Source: Candidatus Gastranaerophilales bacterium
GTDB lineage: Bacteria > Cyanobacteriota > Vampirovibrionia > Gastranaerophilales > Gastranaerophilaceae
Length of the DNA: 64,000 nucleotides
NCBI GenBank assembly: GCA_944324845.1
Contig: CALUXX010000005.1
Span: forward strand, 1 to 64,000
Direction of reading: 5' to 3'
Shown: one piece after another, positions 16,935 to 26,689 of the stretch
Position numbering within the stretch: the stretch's first letter is position 1
How the letters are laid out: each line of letters begins with the position of its first letter
Notes under the pieces: generated by a model
The model's input: only the letters and a program-made list of their open reading frames with translations
Database searches by the model: none
What the model was told of the DNA's origin: nothing
Translations under genes and position numbers: made by a program

Positions 16935-18179
16935 TTAATGTTCTAATTCTGTTTCAAGAAGCGGCATTTCAAGTGCGGTTACAGGTTTTATGGCATTTCC
17001 TGAAATTCCTTGTATTGAACCATACATGTCTGTTGTGGCGGATAATACATTTAAAATTTCTTTTTCTCGTTTTTTCCAAATTTTGTTCATTGCACGTTTT
17101 TCAGCTTCCAAATCTGTCTGCATACCTACAAATGCGTTGACTATTGTTTCAAATTGAAAACGGAATTCTGTACTTGTTAAATAATTGTATAATAGTGCGC
17201 TTTTTTCATGTCGATTTTCTTGTAGTGACTTTATCTCACTTAGTTTTATTATGTTTTCTCTTAAAATATGTGAAAGTGCTTTAAATTCTTCATATGTACA
17301 GATATAAACTCCGTCTTTTAGTCCCATACGAGTCATATCTTTCGGGTAAATTGCTGTTACAAGAACTCCTATATCTGCACCCTTTGCTTGAATATCATTT
17401 TTAAACTTTTTTATCCATTCTTCATTAAATGTTTTTGTGCGTTTGCTTTCATAATATATTGTTCCACAGTTTGGTTTTTGGGGAGTGTTAACTATTTGTA
17501 TTGAATCCGCTCCCATGTCTCCTTTTCCAACTTCTTGGATATCATCATATTTAAAATTTTCGGCAAGATATTTTTCTATCGCAAGTTCTTGAATTTCGCC
17601 TTGTAGTTGCATTGAACCTTGTTCTTGTCGCTTTTTCATTTCTTCGGTTAGATTTTTTTGATCTTGAAGTTGTTTTTGAAGGGTTGCTATTTGAAGTTCG
17701 TATTTTTCTTCTGCACTTTTTTGCATTTTTTGTTTTTCTTCTGCAAGTTTTTGAGTGAATTCTTTTTCTGCTTCTGCTGTCAGTTGCTCTTTTAGTTCTG
17801 ATTTTTCTCTTTCAAGACGTGATTTTTCTGCTCTTAGCTTGTTTAAATCTTTTAATTGGGCGGATTTTTCTTCAAGTTCTTTTTCAAGTGTTTTGTAGGC
17901 TTCTTCTTGTTCTGCAATAGCGTCTTTACGTATTTTTTCTTCTTTTAGTTTTAATTCTTTTTTTTGATTATTTATTGTTTCTTCAATAAGTTTTTCTTTT
18001 TCTTCTTCGTATTTATCTTGTAATTTTTGAAAATCTGATTTGTATTTTTTTATTTCTTTTTCATATTCTGATTTTTGTATTGCCAGCTCTTTATCTACAA
18101 CTTCTTTTGAACCTGTTAGAATTAAATTTTCTATATCTATTTCTTCTCCGCATTTCGGACATTTAATTTTGTTTGCCAT
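16935..18179 (-). CDS. DUF2130 domain protein with coiled coil
   Basis: The 414-aa protein starts with a CPKCGEEI zinc-knuckle-like motif, then a Lys/Glu-rich coiled coil (about residues 30-190), then a DUF2130 domain (about 195-400) with QGEIQELAIEKYLAENF, GADSIQIV and YYESKRTKTF. The DUF2130 core resembles PD-(D/E)XK nuclease folds, with E and K in YESKRTK. The role is unknown. It lies convergent with trmFO with only 9 bp between the stops. Confidence 0.82.
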   Translation of the reverse strand: MANKIKCPKCGEEIDIENLILTGSKEVVDKELAIQKSEYEKEIKKYKSDFQKLQDKYEEEKEKLIEETINNQKKELKLKEEKIRKDAIAEQEEAYKTLEKELEEKSAQLKDLNKLRAEKSRLEREKSELKEQLTAEAEKEFTQKLAEEKQKMQKSAEEKYELQIATLQKQLQDQKNLTEEMKKRQEQGSMQLQGEIQELAIEKYLAENFKYDDIQEVGKGDMGADSIQIVNTPQKPNCGTIYYESKRTKTFNEEWIKKFKNDIQAKGADIGVLVTAIYPKDMTRMGLKDGVYICTYEEFKALSHILRENIIKLSEIKSLQENRHEKSALLYNYLTSTEFRFQFETIVNAFVGMQTDLEAEKRAMNKIWKKREKEILNVLSATTDMYGSIQGISGNAIKPVTALEMPLLETELEH

Positions 18180-18351
18180 CTTTTCACCCTTCCTTACAAA
18201 AGGGTAATTTATTAAGATTTGATTGTCAACTTGTGTGTAATAATTTTCAATAATATATGAATATTTGATATGTTTATATTATGATTACTATGCTGACAGT
18301 AGCAGGCTGATATTGTTTTTAGTACCCTGCGTTATTATGAGGTAAAGTTTA

Positions 18352-19698
18352 ATGAAGTACAGCATTTTGAGTGTACTAATGTCATGGGTTTTTCCAACTC
18401 AAAAAGACCGTAATAAATTTAGAAAGTTTTGCGAAAGTTTAGATAACAGAGCTAAAATTAAACAAGCACATTCCAGATATCCCAAGATTATTTCCGATAT
18501 AAGAAGGAATAGAAATTCAAGAATTAAAGTTTTGTTTTTGGTTAATGAAAATTCCAAATGGAAAACTCAATCTTTGTATGATTGTTTCATGAAATCAGAA
18601 GATTTTGAGCCGGTTATTGCTTTGACTATTGCTGATGCTCAGAATAAATTATCTAAGGACGAAAAAATTAAATGCTTGGAAGAAAATTATAAATATTTTG
18701 ATGACAGAGGTATGAGATGTATTTATGCTTGGGATAAGAAGTCTAATAAGGCATTGAATTTGAAAAACTTTAAACCCCAAATCGTATTTTATCAGCAGCC
18801 TTGGTATCTTCCAAAAGTGCAAAGACCTGATGTGGTTTCTCAATTTGCACTAACTTGTTATGTTCCGTATTTTGTTCCTAATTATGGAATTATGAATATG
18901 GATTATTTTGATTTTCACAAATTCTTGTTTAGAAATTATGTATTAAACAAGGATTGGGAAAATATTTATAAAGAGTATGCGGGGGATGAATATAACGATA
19001 ATATTCGCGGGCTTGGTCATACTATGCTTGATGGTATAAGTTTTGTGGACGAGTCTGGAGATGAAGAAGATGAAGAAGATAGTGAAAAAGAAAAGAAAAA
19101 AGACTATGTAATTTATGCTCCGCACTGGTCTATACCATATAAAGGCAACGAAAATGATGAAAATTACGGAACTTTTTTATGGAATTACAAGTTGATATTA
19201 AATTATGCTAAAAACCATCCTGAAATAAATTGGGTATTTAAACCTCATCCTACATTGAAATTGGCGTTGTTAAGGACGGGACTTTTCACGCAAGAAGATA
19301 TTGATAATTATTACAAAGAATGGGAAAGTATATCTACTCCTTGTTATTCGTCCAATTATATGGATATTTTTATGGAATCAAAAGCTTTGATTACTGATTG
19401 CGGTTCTTTTTTGGTAGAGTATTTCTGTACCGGAAAACCTGTTATTCATTTGATTTCTGACAAATGTAAAATTGTTCCGCCGGCACCATCTCAAAAGATT
19501 TTTGATACTTTTTATAAAGTACATAATGTTGGGGAATTTTATAATGTTTTGGATTCTTTGATAAGAAGAGAAAATGATTATAAAAAAGAAGACAGGTTGA
19601 GAGTTTTAAAAGAATTAAATATTGAAGATTGTTGTGCTGCTAAAAATATTTGTCAGGATTTGTTAGCAGTAATAAAAGGAGATAATAATGCAAGATAA
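18352..19698 (+). CDS. CDP-glycerol/ribitol phosphotransferase family protein
   Basis: The second half of this 448-aa protein matches the CDP-glycerol:poly(glycerophosphate) glycerophosphotransferase family (TagB/TagF type): APHWSIPY, WVFKPHPTLK and LITDCGSFLVEYFCTGKPVI. A short acidic insert EDEEDSEKEKKK sits near residue 240. The family adds glycerol- or ribitol-phosphate to a lipid-linked carrier at the inner face of the membrane. It is the first gene of a cluster that also makes CDP-ribitol, and it overlaps the next gene by 11 bp. Confidence 0.85.
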   Translation: MKYSILSVLMSWVFPTQKDRNKFRKFCESLDNRAKIKQAHSRYPKIISDIRRNRNSRIKVLFLVNENSKWKTQSLYDCFMKSEDFEPVIALTIADAQNKLSKDEKIKCLEENYKYFDDRGMRCIYAWDKKSNKALNLKNFKPQIVFYQQPWYLPKVQRPDVVSQFALTCYVPYFVPNYGIMNMDYFDFHKFLFRNYVLNKDWENIYKEYAGDEYNDNIRGLGHTMLDGISFVDESGDEEDEEDSEKEKKKDYVIYAPHWSIPYKGNENDENYGTFLWNYKLILNYAKNHPEINWVFKPHPTLKLALLRTGLFTQEDIDNYYKEWESISTPCYSSNYMDIFMESKALITDCGSFLVEYFCTGKPVIHLISDKCKIVPPAPSQKIFDTFYKVHNVGEFYNVLDSLIRRENDYKKEDRLRVLKELNIEDCCAAKNICQDLLAVIKGDNNAR

Positions 19699-21043
19699 AT
19701 TGAAAAATTATGGAATAATATTAGCATCAGGTGTTGGTAGTCGATATAGTAGTGATATTCCTAAGCAGTTTATTAAAATTGCCGGAAAAACTGTTCTTGA
19801 ACATACTGTTGAAATTTTTGAAAAATCACCTAATATTGATGAAATTATTCTTGTGATTACTCCTGAATATCGCTATATGGCAGAAAATATATTATTGAAA
19901 AATAATTATAAAAAGATTTCAAAATTGTTAAATGGCGGTGCTACAAGAAAAGACAGTTCATATATTGCGATTTCTTCTATTGATGATGAAGAAGCAAATG
20001 TTTTAATTCATGATTGTGCAAGACCTTTTGTTACTGAAAATATTTTATCAGAATGTGTTAAGGCTCTTGAATCATATAGTGCGGTTGATGTTGCTATACC
20101 TTCTGCTGATACCATTATAAAGGTTAAAGATAATATTATTGACAGTATTCCAAATCGTGCAGAATTACAAAGAGGACAGACGCCACAGTGTTTCAAATTA
20201 TCATTGATAAGAAAAGCGCATGAACTTTCAAAAGGTGATAATAATTTTACTGATGATTGCGGACTTATCGTGAAGTATAATTTGGCAGATGTTTATGTTG
20301 TAAATGGTTCAGGTGAAAATATTAAAATTACTTATCCTGAAGATATTTTTATGGCAGATAGATTGTTTCAAATAAGAAGCGCTGTTTGTCCTGAAAAGAC
20401 ATCACTTGAAAATTTAAAAGATAAAGTTATTGTAGTTTTTGGCGGAACAAGCGGAATTGGACAGTGTATTGTCGAACTTGCTCAAAAGTATGGTGCTAAA
20501 GTTTATGCTGAATCTTCCAGAACCGGATGCGATATAACAAATTATGATAGTGTTTGTGCTGTGCTTGAAAAAGTTGCGGCTAAAGATAAAAAAATCGATT
20601 ATGTTGTTAATTCTGCCGGTGTTTTAAGGATGGGAAAACTTTTGGACCGTGATATTTCTGATATTAAAAAAGACATTGAAATAAATTATATCGGTTCAAT
20701 AAATACTTCAAAAGCAAGTATTCCTTATTTACAAAAAACAAAAGGGGCAATATTATTGTTCGCATCAAGTTCTTATACAAGAGGCAGGGCATTGTATTCT
20801 ACATATTCTTCAACAAAAGCCGGTTTAGTTAACCTTTCTCAAGCTTTAGCTGAAGAACTTATTTCTGATAATATAAGAATAAATGTTATCAATCCTGAAA
20901 GAACTGCAACTCCTATGAGAACAAAAGCTTTTGGTAAAGAACCCGAAGGTAGTTTGCTTCAACCTGAAAAAGTTGCTTTAGCTTCTTTAAAAACTTTACT
21001 TTCTGATTTGACAGGTCAGGTAATTGATGTTAGACGCAGTTAG
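19688..21043 (+). CDS. Bifunctional ribitol-5-P cytidylyltransferase / SDR reductase
   Basis: The 451-aa fusion has an IspD/TarI-like cytidylyltransferase (about residues 1-230; ILASGVGSRYSSDIPKQF, HDCARPFVT, LQRGQTPQ) and a short-chain dehydrogenase (about 245-451; VVFGGTSGIGQ cofactor loop, catalytic Tyr and Lys in YSTYSSTKAG). This is the layout of Haemophilus Bcs1, which reduces ribulose-5-phosphate and activates ribitol-5-phosphate to CDP-ribitol. The product would feed the transferases on each side. The start follows AAGGAG. It is not the isoprenoid IspD, because of the fusion and neighbours. Confidence 0.88.
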   Translation: MQDKLKNYGIILASGVGSRYSSDIPKQFIKIAGKTVLEHTVEIFEKSPNIDEIILVITPEYRYMAENILLKNNYKKISKLLNGGATRKDSSYIAISSIDDEEANVLIHDCARPFVTENILSECVKALESYSAVDVAIPSADTIIKVKDNIIDSIPNRAELQRGQTPQCFKLSLIRKAHELSKGDNNFTDDCGLIVKYNLADVYVVNGSGENIKITYPEDIFMADRLFQIRSAVCPEKTSLENLKDKVIVVFGGTSGIGQCIVELAQKYGAKVYAESSRTGCDITNYDSVCAVLEKVAAKDKKIDYVVNSAGVLRMGKLLDRDISDIKKDIEINYIGSINTSKASIPYLQKTKGAILLFASSSYTRGRALYSTYSSTKAGLVNLSQALAEELISDNIRINVINPERTATPMRTKAFGKEPEGSLLQPEKVALASLKTLLSDLTGQVIDVRRS

Positions 21044-21057
21044 TAGGAATTTTTAGA

Positions 21058-22314
21058 ATGGGAATTTTACAAAAAATATTTGAAATTACTAATATTGATA
21101 ATCACAAAGTTATTACAATTTTGGGATTAAAATTGAAGTTGAAAAAACAGCCAACGAAGGAAAAAAAATATATTTTAGAACATATTTTTTGTTATTTTGT
21201 GAGTAAATTTTGTAAGGTTAAGAAAAATAAGATTGTTTTTATTAACTTTATAAATTGGCAGTTTGCGGATAATCAGAAATATCTTGCTGAAGAATTTTTA
21301 GCTCGTGGTTTGAATAATCTTGATTTAGTTTGGTTTTCTAATAATCAAACAGATTTGAAATTAATCCCGTCAGGACTTAGAGTTGTTAATTACAATTCTG
21401 TAAAGGCATTATATGAATTTATGACTGCAGGAATTTGGGTTATTAATGCTAATCCGTTTTTAATGCTTAAAAAGGGTGCTAAAAAATTAAAGGGTACAAT
21501 TTGTATGCAAACCTGGCATGGTACAATGGGGATTAAACAAGAAAGTGCCGCAGCATCAAGTGCATATCAAAATTTAGGTTGGACAAAGTGGCAAAAATTA
21601 TCTGCTCAAATGTATGATTATATTTTTACAGATAGTGAGTTTGAAAAAGAAAAATATAAAACTGCATTTTGGGGTTATGGTGAAATTTTAAAATATGGTA
21701 TTCCACGTGATAAAAATTTTTATATTAAAGGGGTAGATTATTCTAAAAAGATTAAGGAATACTATAATATTCCGCAGGAAAATAAAATTTTATTATATGC
21801 TCCGACTTGGAGAGTTGATAAAAGATGTAATGTTTATAATATTGATATTAAATTATTGAAAAGAGTTTTGAATCAGCGATTTGGCGGTGAGTGGTCAATT
21901 CTTATAAGAAGTCATGTTCAAATGAAAAAGGCGATATTTAATGCGTTGTATGATAAAAATGAAATTGTGAATGCGGCTTTATATCCTGATATGCAAGAAT
22001 TATTACTGGCTGCTGATGCTTTAATAACAGATTACAGTTCTTGTGTATCTGAATATACAATATTACAAAAGCCTTCATTTATTTATGCCGCTGATATTAA
22101 AGATTTTGAACAAGGTTTTGCTTATCCGATAACTGATTTGCCGGGTGATGTTGCAACTGATAATGGTGAACTTGCTCAAAATATTTTGAATTTTGATTAT
22201 GATAAATTTAGACAGAAAGCACAACGTTTTCTTGATGATAAAGGTCATTATGACGATGAAAATTCTTGCAAAAGAATTGTTGATTTTATACTTGATAAAA
22301 TGGAGCAAAAATAA
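21058..22314 (+). CDS. CDP-glycerol/ribitol phosphotransferase (TagF/TarL-like)
   Basis: This 418-aa member of the same transferase family as the gene at 18352 shows the standard motifs: QTWHGTMGIKQ, APTWRVDKR, RSHVQMKK and LITDYSSCVSEY. The histidine-containing HGT motif is the family's catalytic hallmark. With the CDP-ribitol synthase just upstream it probably polymerises or primes ribitol-phosphate. The cluster is tightly packed, with 14 bp before it and 5 bp after. Confidence 0.87.
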   Translation: MGILQKIFEITNIDNHKVITILGLKLKLKKQPTKEKKYILEHIFCYFVSKFCKVKKNKIVFINFINWQFADNQKYLAEEFLARGLNNLDLVWFSNNQTDLKLIPSGLRVVNYNSVKALYEFMTAGIWVINANPFLMLKKGAKKLKGTICMQTWHGTMGIKQESAAASSAYQNLGWTKWQKLSAQMYDYIFTDSEFEKEKYKTAFWGYGEILKYGIPRDKNFYIKGVDYSKKIKEYYNIPQENKILLYAPTWRVDKRCNVYNIDIKLLKRVLNQRFGGEWSILIRSHVQMKKAIFNALYDKNEIVNAALYPDMQELLLAADALITDYSSCVSEYTILQKPSFIYAADIKDFEQGFAYPITDLPGDVATDNGELAQNILNFDYDKFRQKAQRFLDDKGHYDDENSCKRIVDFILDKMEQK

Positions 22315-22319
22315 TAAAT

Positions 22320-24350
22320 ATGATGTGTTACGATTTATATTCATTTGATATTTTTGATACGATAATTACCCGAAAAGTTGCAAAACCTAATGGGATTTTT
22401 GCACTTATGCAAAACATTATAAGATCTGATTTAAAATATTCTGATTTACCCAATGATGTTAAAACAAATTTTTTCAAATACAGAATTAATGCAGAATATA
22501 GACAAAGAAGAATTCATATACAGTGGAAAGATAATAAGGATATTACTTTTGATCAAATTTATCAGGATATAAAGGAGAATTATTTTTTATCAGATTCTCA
22601 AATTGATGCTCTAAAAGAACTTGAATTAAATCTGGAATACGAAAATATTATTCCGATAAATGAAAATGTTCAAAAGATAAATAATTTGATTAGTAACGGT
22701 AAAAGAGTAGTATTAATTTCTGATATGTATTTGCCTGAAGAGTTTATAAGAAAACTACTTTCAAAAACTCAGTTACTTCCTGATATCAAAATTTATTTAT
22801 CATCTGTTGTCGGATACAAAAAAGATACCGGTGATATTTTCAAGTATGTTAAATCCCAAGAAAATGTCGAGTATGAAAATTGGTATCATCTTGGCGATAA
22901 TGAATATTCTGATTATAAACAGGCACTTTATCTTGGAATAAATTCCGAATTGTACCATTACACACAGTTAAAGTGTTATGAGGAAAAACTTTTAAATAGT
23001 AATGTTGAATCTCCTGTAATACAGTTGACAATCGGGTGTGCTAAGAATTTACGATTAGCGAATTATAAAATTTCAGATAAATTTGATTTAGGTGTTTCAC
23101 TTGCTGCGCCAATATTTTACCCTTATGTAGAATGGTTGTTAGAGCAAGCGCAAAAACGTGAGATTAAATATCTTTATTTCTTGGCTCGTGACGGGTATAT
23201 TTTGCAAAAAATTGCGGATATCATTATCAAAGACAGAAATCTCAATATTAAAACCGAATATGTATATGGATCTAAAAAAGCCTGGAGATTGCCTTCATTA
23301 TCATTGGAAAATAAAATGCTTAAAAAGCAATTTGTTGAAGTTTTAATGTGGGAATATAAAAAATTAGACAAAATGTTAGGTCTAAATCCTAAAGAGTTAC
23401 AATCTCTTTTGCCTAAAGAATTTTGCAAATATCGTTCTACAATGAGTGATAAAAAATTGAAAAAGTTTAAAGAATTTTTATTAAAAGACGATTCATGGTT
23501 GAAACTTGTAATAGAAAAGAACAAGGATAGAAAAGTTCCTGCTATCAATTATTTGAAACAACTTGTACAAATGGCAAACGGAGAAAAATTTGCATTTGTT
23601 GATGTTGATGGAACTCGTTTTACTATGAATTGTATGAGTTCTTTGATGCGAGAAGTATATGACGGAGATTTGATAACTTTTTATCTAACAAGTACTCCAA
23701 ATGTTTTTGAGGCAATAAATATTGAATATTATCATTTTTACGCCCTAAAACGTTCATTGGTCGGTCATGTTATGGAACTGCTTGCAAGAGCGCCACATGG
23801 TCAGACTTTAGGTTATGAATATAAAGATAATAAATATGTTCCGATTTTAGAGAACTTGCCTTCTAAAATATTTGAAAATTGGCAATTCGATAAGTATATT
23901 GAAGGTATTGAAGCATTTACAAAATGTATGTGTGAATATGAAAAACAATTCCAAAATATATCTTTCGAAAATCAACAAATAATGGAACGCTATATTCATT
24001 TTATGGCAAGAGATGTTGATAGAGATACTGCAAATCTTTTGGGAACAATCGTTCACAGTTTATATGGTTCTGAACAAAAAGAATTTGCACCGAAAGTTGG
24101 TTTTGCAGAAGCGTTGAAATATATAATTACTAAAAAAATTGCAACTGAAAATATTTTATATTCCAAAGTTCGTTCTAATATTGTTATTCAAAAAATGATA
24201 GATTATAGATTAGCTCATCCTGATATTAGAAAAGAGATGATTAACCTATTCATTCATAAAAGAAGAAGACAAGCATACTTGACAATATTAGGAATAACAA
24301 TAGATTTTGGAAATATTCTTTTCAAAAAAAAGAATGTATCAAATAATTAA
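22320..24350 (+). CDS. HAD-like surface-polysaccharide protein, 676 aa
   Basis: The N-terminal 230 residues are a haloacid dehalogenase domain: SFDIFDTIITRK (nucleophile Asp and Thr), VLISDMYLP and the late LGDNEYSD acidic motif. The C-terminal 440 residues are a helical domain with LYFLARDGYIL, often seen in HAD-like proteins of capsule or LPS clusters. Its activity is unknown; phosphate removal from a polymer precursor is an inference from context. It is the last cluster gene before a DNA methyltransferase. Confidence 0.72.
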   Translation: MMCYDLYSFDIFDTIITRKVAKPNGIFALMQNIIRSDLKYSDLPNDVKTNFFKYRINAEYRQRRIHIQWKDNKDITFDQIYQDIKENYFLSDSQIDALKELELNLEYENIIPINENVQKINNLISNGKRVVLISDMYLPEEFIRKLLSKTQLLPDIKIYLSSVVGYKKDTGDIFKYVKSQENVEYENWYHLGDNEYSDYKQALYLGINSELYHYTQLKCYEEKLLNSNVESPVIQLTIGCAKNLRLANYKISDKFDLGVSLAAPIFYPYVEWLLEQAQKREIKYLYFLARDGYILQKIADIIIKDRNLNIKTEYVYGSKKAWRLPSLSLENKMLKKQFVEVLMWEYKKLDKMLGLNPKELQSLLPKEFCKYRSTMSDKKLKKFKEFLLKDDSWLKLVIEKNKDRKVPAINYLKQLVQMANGEKFAFVDVDGTRFTMNCMSSLMREVYDGDLITFYLTSTPNVFEAINIEYYHFYALKRSLVGHVMELLARAPHGQTLGYEYKDNKYVPILENLPSKIFENWQFDKYIEGIEAFTKCMCEYEKQFQNISFENQQIMERYIHFMARDVDRDTANLLGTIVHSLYGSEQKEFAPKVGFAEALKYIITKKIATENILYSKVRSNIVIQKMIDYRLAHPDIRKEMINLFIHKRRRQAYLTILGITIDFGNILFKKKNVSNN

Positions 24351-24364
24351 CTTTAAAGGTTTTT

Positions 24365-26341
24365 ATGGAATATTTGTCACTTGAAGAACTAAGTAATGAA
24401 TTGTCAATTTCTGTCGCAACGGCGAAAAATTGGCTTCGGCTTGGTAAAATTAATTTTCAAAAAACTAAAGGTAATACTAAATATTTTTCTCGTGAATATC
24501 TTGATAAGTTGCTTGTAAATATTCGCCAAAGTGATGATAATGTTTTGAAAAGCAGGAGAAATAAAAACTATATCAAAGGTAATTTTTTCTATAAAGATTA
24601 TGTACCTTCTTCGTCAAAAAATATAAAAACAGTAGAAAGTCTTTTGAATACGTTATCTTCAGATAGATTAGCAGATGAAGATTATACCAAATATATAGTT
24701 GCTGATTGCGCTATTCAGTTGTTGGTTCAGGCTAAAAAGATTTCTTCTGTTGGTGAAAATTTTTTGTTAAATTATCTTGAAAATAAGCTAAATCTTGGGT
24801 TTTATTCGCAGTTGATTGATTTTTTTATTGAAGATAAAAATAAGGCGATATTGTTTATAAACAAGTTTGCGGATTTATTCCAATTCAATTTTGTGTACGA
24901 AAAAAATGAAGATCTTTTAGGACTTTTGTATCTTTCGTGTTCTAATATGAATAAGCGAAAACAATGCGGAATGTATTATACCCCTACAAAAGTTGTCCAA
25001 TTAGCAATAGAAAATCTTTTATCTAAAAATGAAATTACAAAAGAAGATAAAATTCTTGATTGCTGTTGCGGGACAGGAAATTTTTTGTTGAATTTGCCTG
25101 ATAGTGTAAAACTTGAACAAATCTACGGAAATGATATTGATATTATCAGTTCTCATATTACAAAAATCAATCTTGCCTTAAAACATGATATTAAGGATTT
25201 AAAGATTTTAGATAATAATATTACGAATTGGGATTTTTTAACTGAATATAATCAAGCTGATTTTAACTATATTATCGGAAATCCTCCTTGGGGATATTGT
25301 TTTTCAAAGGTTCAGAAAGAAAACTTGTCAAAAAATTATTTGACTGCCCAAAAGGAAAATGTTGAATCCTTTGATTTGTTTATAGAAAAATCTTTGTCTG
25401 TTTTGAAAAAAGACGGGATACTAACATTTGTCCTTCCTGAATCTGTTTTGAACGTCAAATCTCATATTGCAATTCGGCAAATTATCAAGGATAATAATTC
25501 AATTCAATATATTAATTATCTTGGGAATATTTTTGATGGAGTTCATTGTCCGGGGATTGTTTTGCAAATTAAACATACTAAATCTCCAATGTTAACTTCA
25601 GGCATGGTTATTGGTACCGAGAAAAATCTTTTTGAAATTTCGACACAAAGAGATGTAAATATAGATAATTTTAATTTTAAAATTTGTGATAATGAATATA
25701 AACTTCTAAAAAAAATTTTAGATCCTCAAAATAAGAAATATTTGAAAGGTAATGCCGAATTTGCACTTGGAATTGTAACAGGTAATAACAAACTATATTT
25801 ATCTCCTAAAAAATCAGAAACAAATGAAGTTATAATAAAAGGCTCTGATATTTCACCTTATAAAATAAATGACGGGAAAAATTTTATTACTTATGACAAA
25901 AAATTATTTCAACAATCTGCACCGCTTGAAATGTATAGAGCTTGCGAAAAACTTGTCTATAAATTCATAAGTAATAAATTCGCATTTGCTTATGATGATA
26001 ATAAAAGATTGACCTTGAACAGCTGTAATATACTAATTCCTAAAATAAAAGGTATGGATATAAAATATATTCTTGCAGTTTTAAATTCTTCTGTTGCTCA
26101 GTTTGTCTATCAAAAAGAATTTAATTCGGTGAAAGTTTTGCGCTCTCATCTTGAAAAAATTCCAATACCAATATGCCAAGCCAAAGTTCAACAAGAAATT
26201 ACCCAATTTGTTAATGCAATTATTGCCGCAGAGGATATGGAATGTTATAAAAATTTGTACGATACTTTAGATGACAAAATAAGTCAATTATATGGTCTTA
26301 ATTATAAAGAATGCCTATTGATAAAAGAGTCTATAGTATAG
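24365..26341 (+). CDS. N6-adenine DNA methyltransferase with N-terminal HTH
   Basis: The 658-aa protein begins with a MerR/excisionase-like helix-turn-helix (residues 1-50, LSLEELSNELSISVATAKNWLRLG). It continues with an unassigned helical region and then a gamma-type N6-adenine methyltransferase (about 200-400): CGMYYTPTKVV, SAM motif ILDCCCGTGNFL and catalytic NPPWGY. The C-terminus (about 450-640) looks like a TaqI/Eco57I-type target-recognition domain. No PD-(D/E)XK or other nuclease motif is seen, and no restriction gene adjoins it. It sits 14 bp after the polymer cluster and may be co-transcribed. Confidence 0.85.
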   Translation: MEYLSLEELSNELSISVATAKNWLRLGKINFQKTKGNTKYFSREYLDKLLVNIRQSDDNVLKSRRNKNYIKGNFFYKDYVPSSSKNIKTVESLLNTLSSDRLADEDYTKYIVADCAIQLLVQAKKISSVGENFLLNYLENKLNLGFYSQLIDFFIEDKNKAILFINKFADLFQFNFVYEKNEDLLGLLYLSCSNMNKRKQCGMYYTPTKVVQLAIENLLSKNEITKEDKILDCCCGTGNFLLNLPDSVKLEQIYGNDIDIISSHITKINLALKHDIKDLKILDNNITNWDFLTEYNQADFNYIIGNPPWGYCFSKVQKENLSKNYLTAQKENVESFDLFIEKSLSVLKKDGILTFVLPESVLNVKSHIAIRQIIKDNNSIQYINYLGNIFDGVHCPGIVLQIKHTKSPMLTSGMVIGTEKNLFEISTQRDVNIDNFNFKICDNEYKLLKKILDPQNKKYLKGNAEFALGIVTGNNKLYLSPKKSETNEVIIKGSDISPYKINDGKNFITYDKKLFQQSAPLEMYRACEKLVYKFISNKFAFAYDDNKRLTLNSCNILIPKIKGMDIKYILAVLNSSVAQFVYQKEFNSVKVLRSHLEKIPIPICQAKVQQEITQFVNAIIAAEDMECYKNLYDTLDDKISQLYGLNYKECLLIKESIV

Positions 26342-26451
26342 TGTTTGCGGGGTAATTTTATGCAAAGATTTCCAATCAAAAAGGTTATTGATTTTTATAA
26401 GTTTTTGTTGTATTATCTATTTGCTGGTAGAAATAATAGTTGGGGTTAGAG

Positions 26452-26685
26452 ATGCTGGTTTCATCGATTGGTTATTTGAATTCTAACAAAGATATTAAGT
26501 CCGTCCCTGTAAAAAGTAAGAGTAATAAAAGTAGTAAAGATAATAGTGGTTTTGGTCATGTTCAGGGGTTGGGCAATATAAGTGTTTATCATAAAAATTC
26601 GTTTGCTGCCGTATTGGATTCTCTTAAATCATTTTTTGTCGGTCAAAACGAAAAGAATAATGATAATTTGTCGTTAATTGCTTAA
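26452..26685 (+). CDS. Small hypothetical protein, 77 aa
   Basis: The frame from ATG 26452 (MLVSSIGYLN) follows a GGGG-containing ribosome-site candidate; a TTG 12 bases earlier is less likely. The middle is Ser/Lys/Asn-rich and low in complexity, with a helical amphipathic tail AAVLDSLKSFFVG. No family is recognised. Its stop lies 4 bp from the end of the convergent MFS gene. Confidence 0.45.
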   Translation: MLVSSIGYLNSNKDIKSVPVKSKSNKSSKDNSGFGHVQGLGNISVYHKNSFAAVLDSLKSFFVGQNEKNNDNLSLIA

Positions 26686-26689
26686 TTTA

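Noticed and set aside
19688-21043. Isoprenoid enzyme IspD
   Set aside because: The SDR fusion and flanking teichoic-type transferases indicate CDP-ribitol synthesis.
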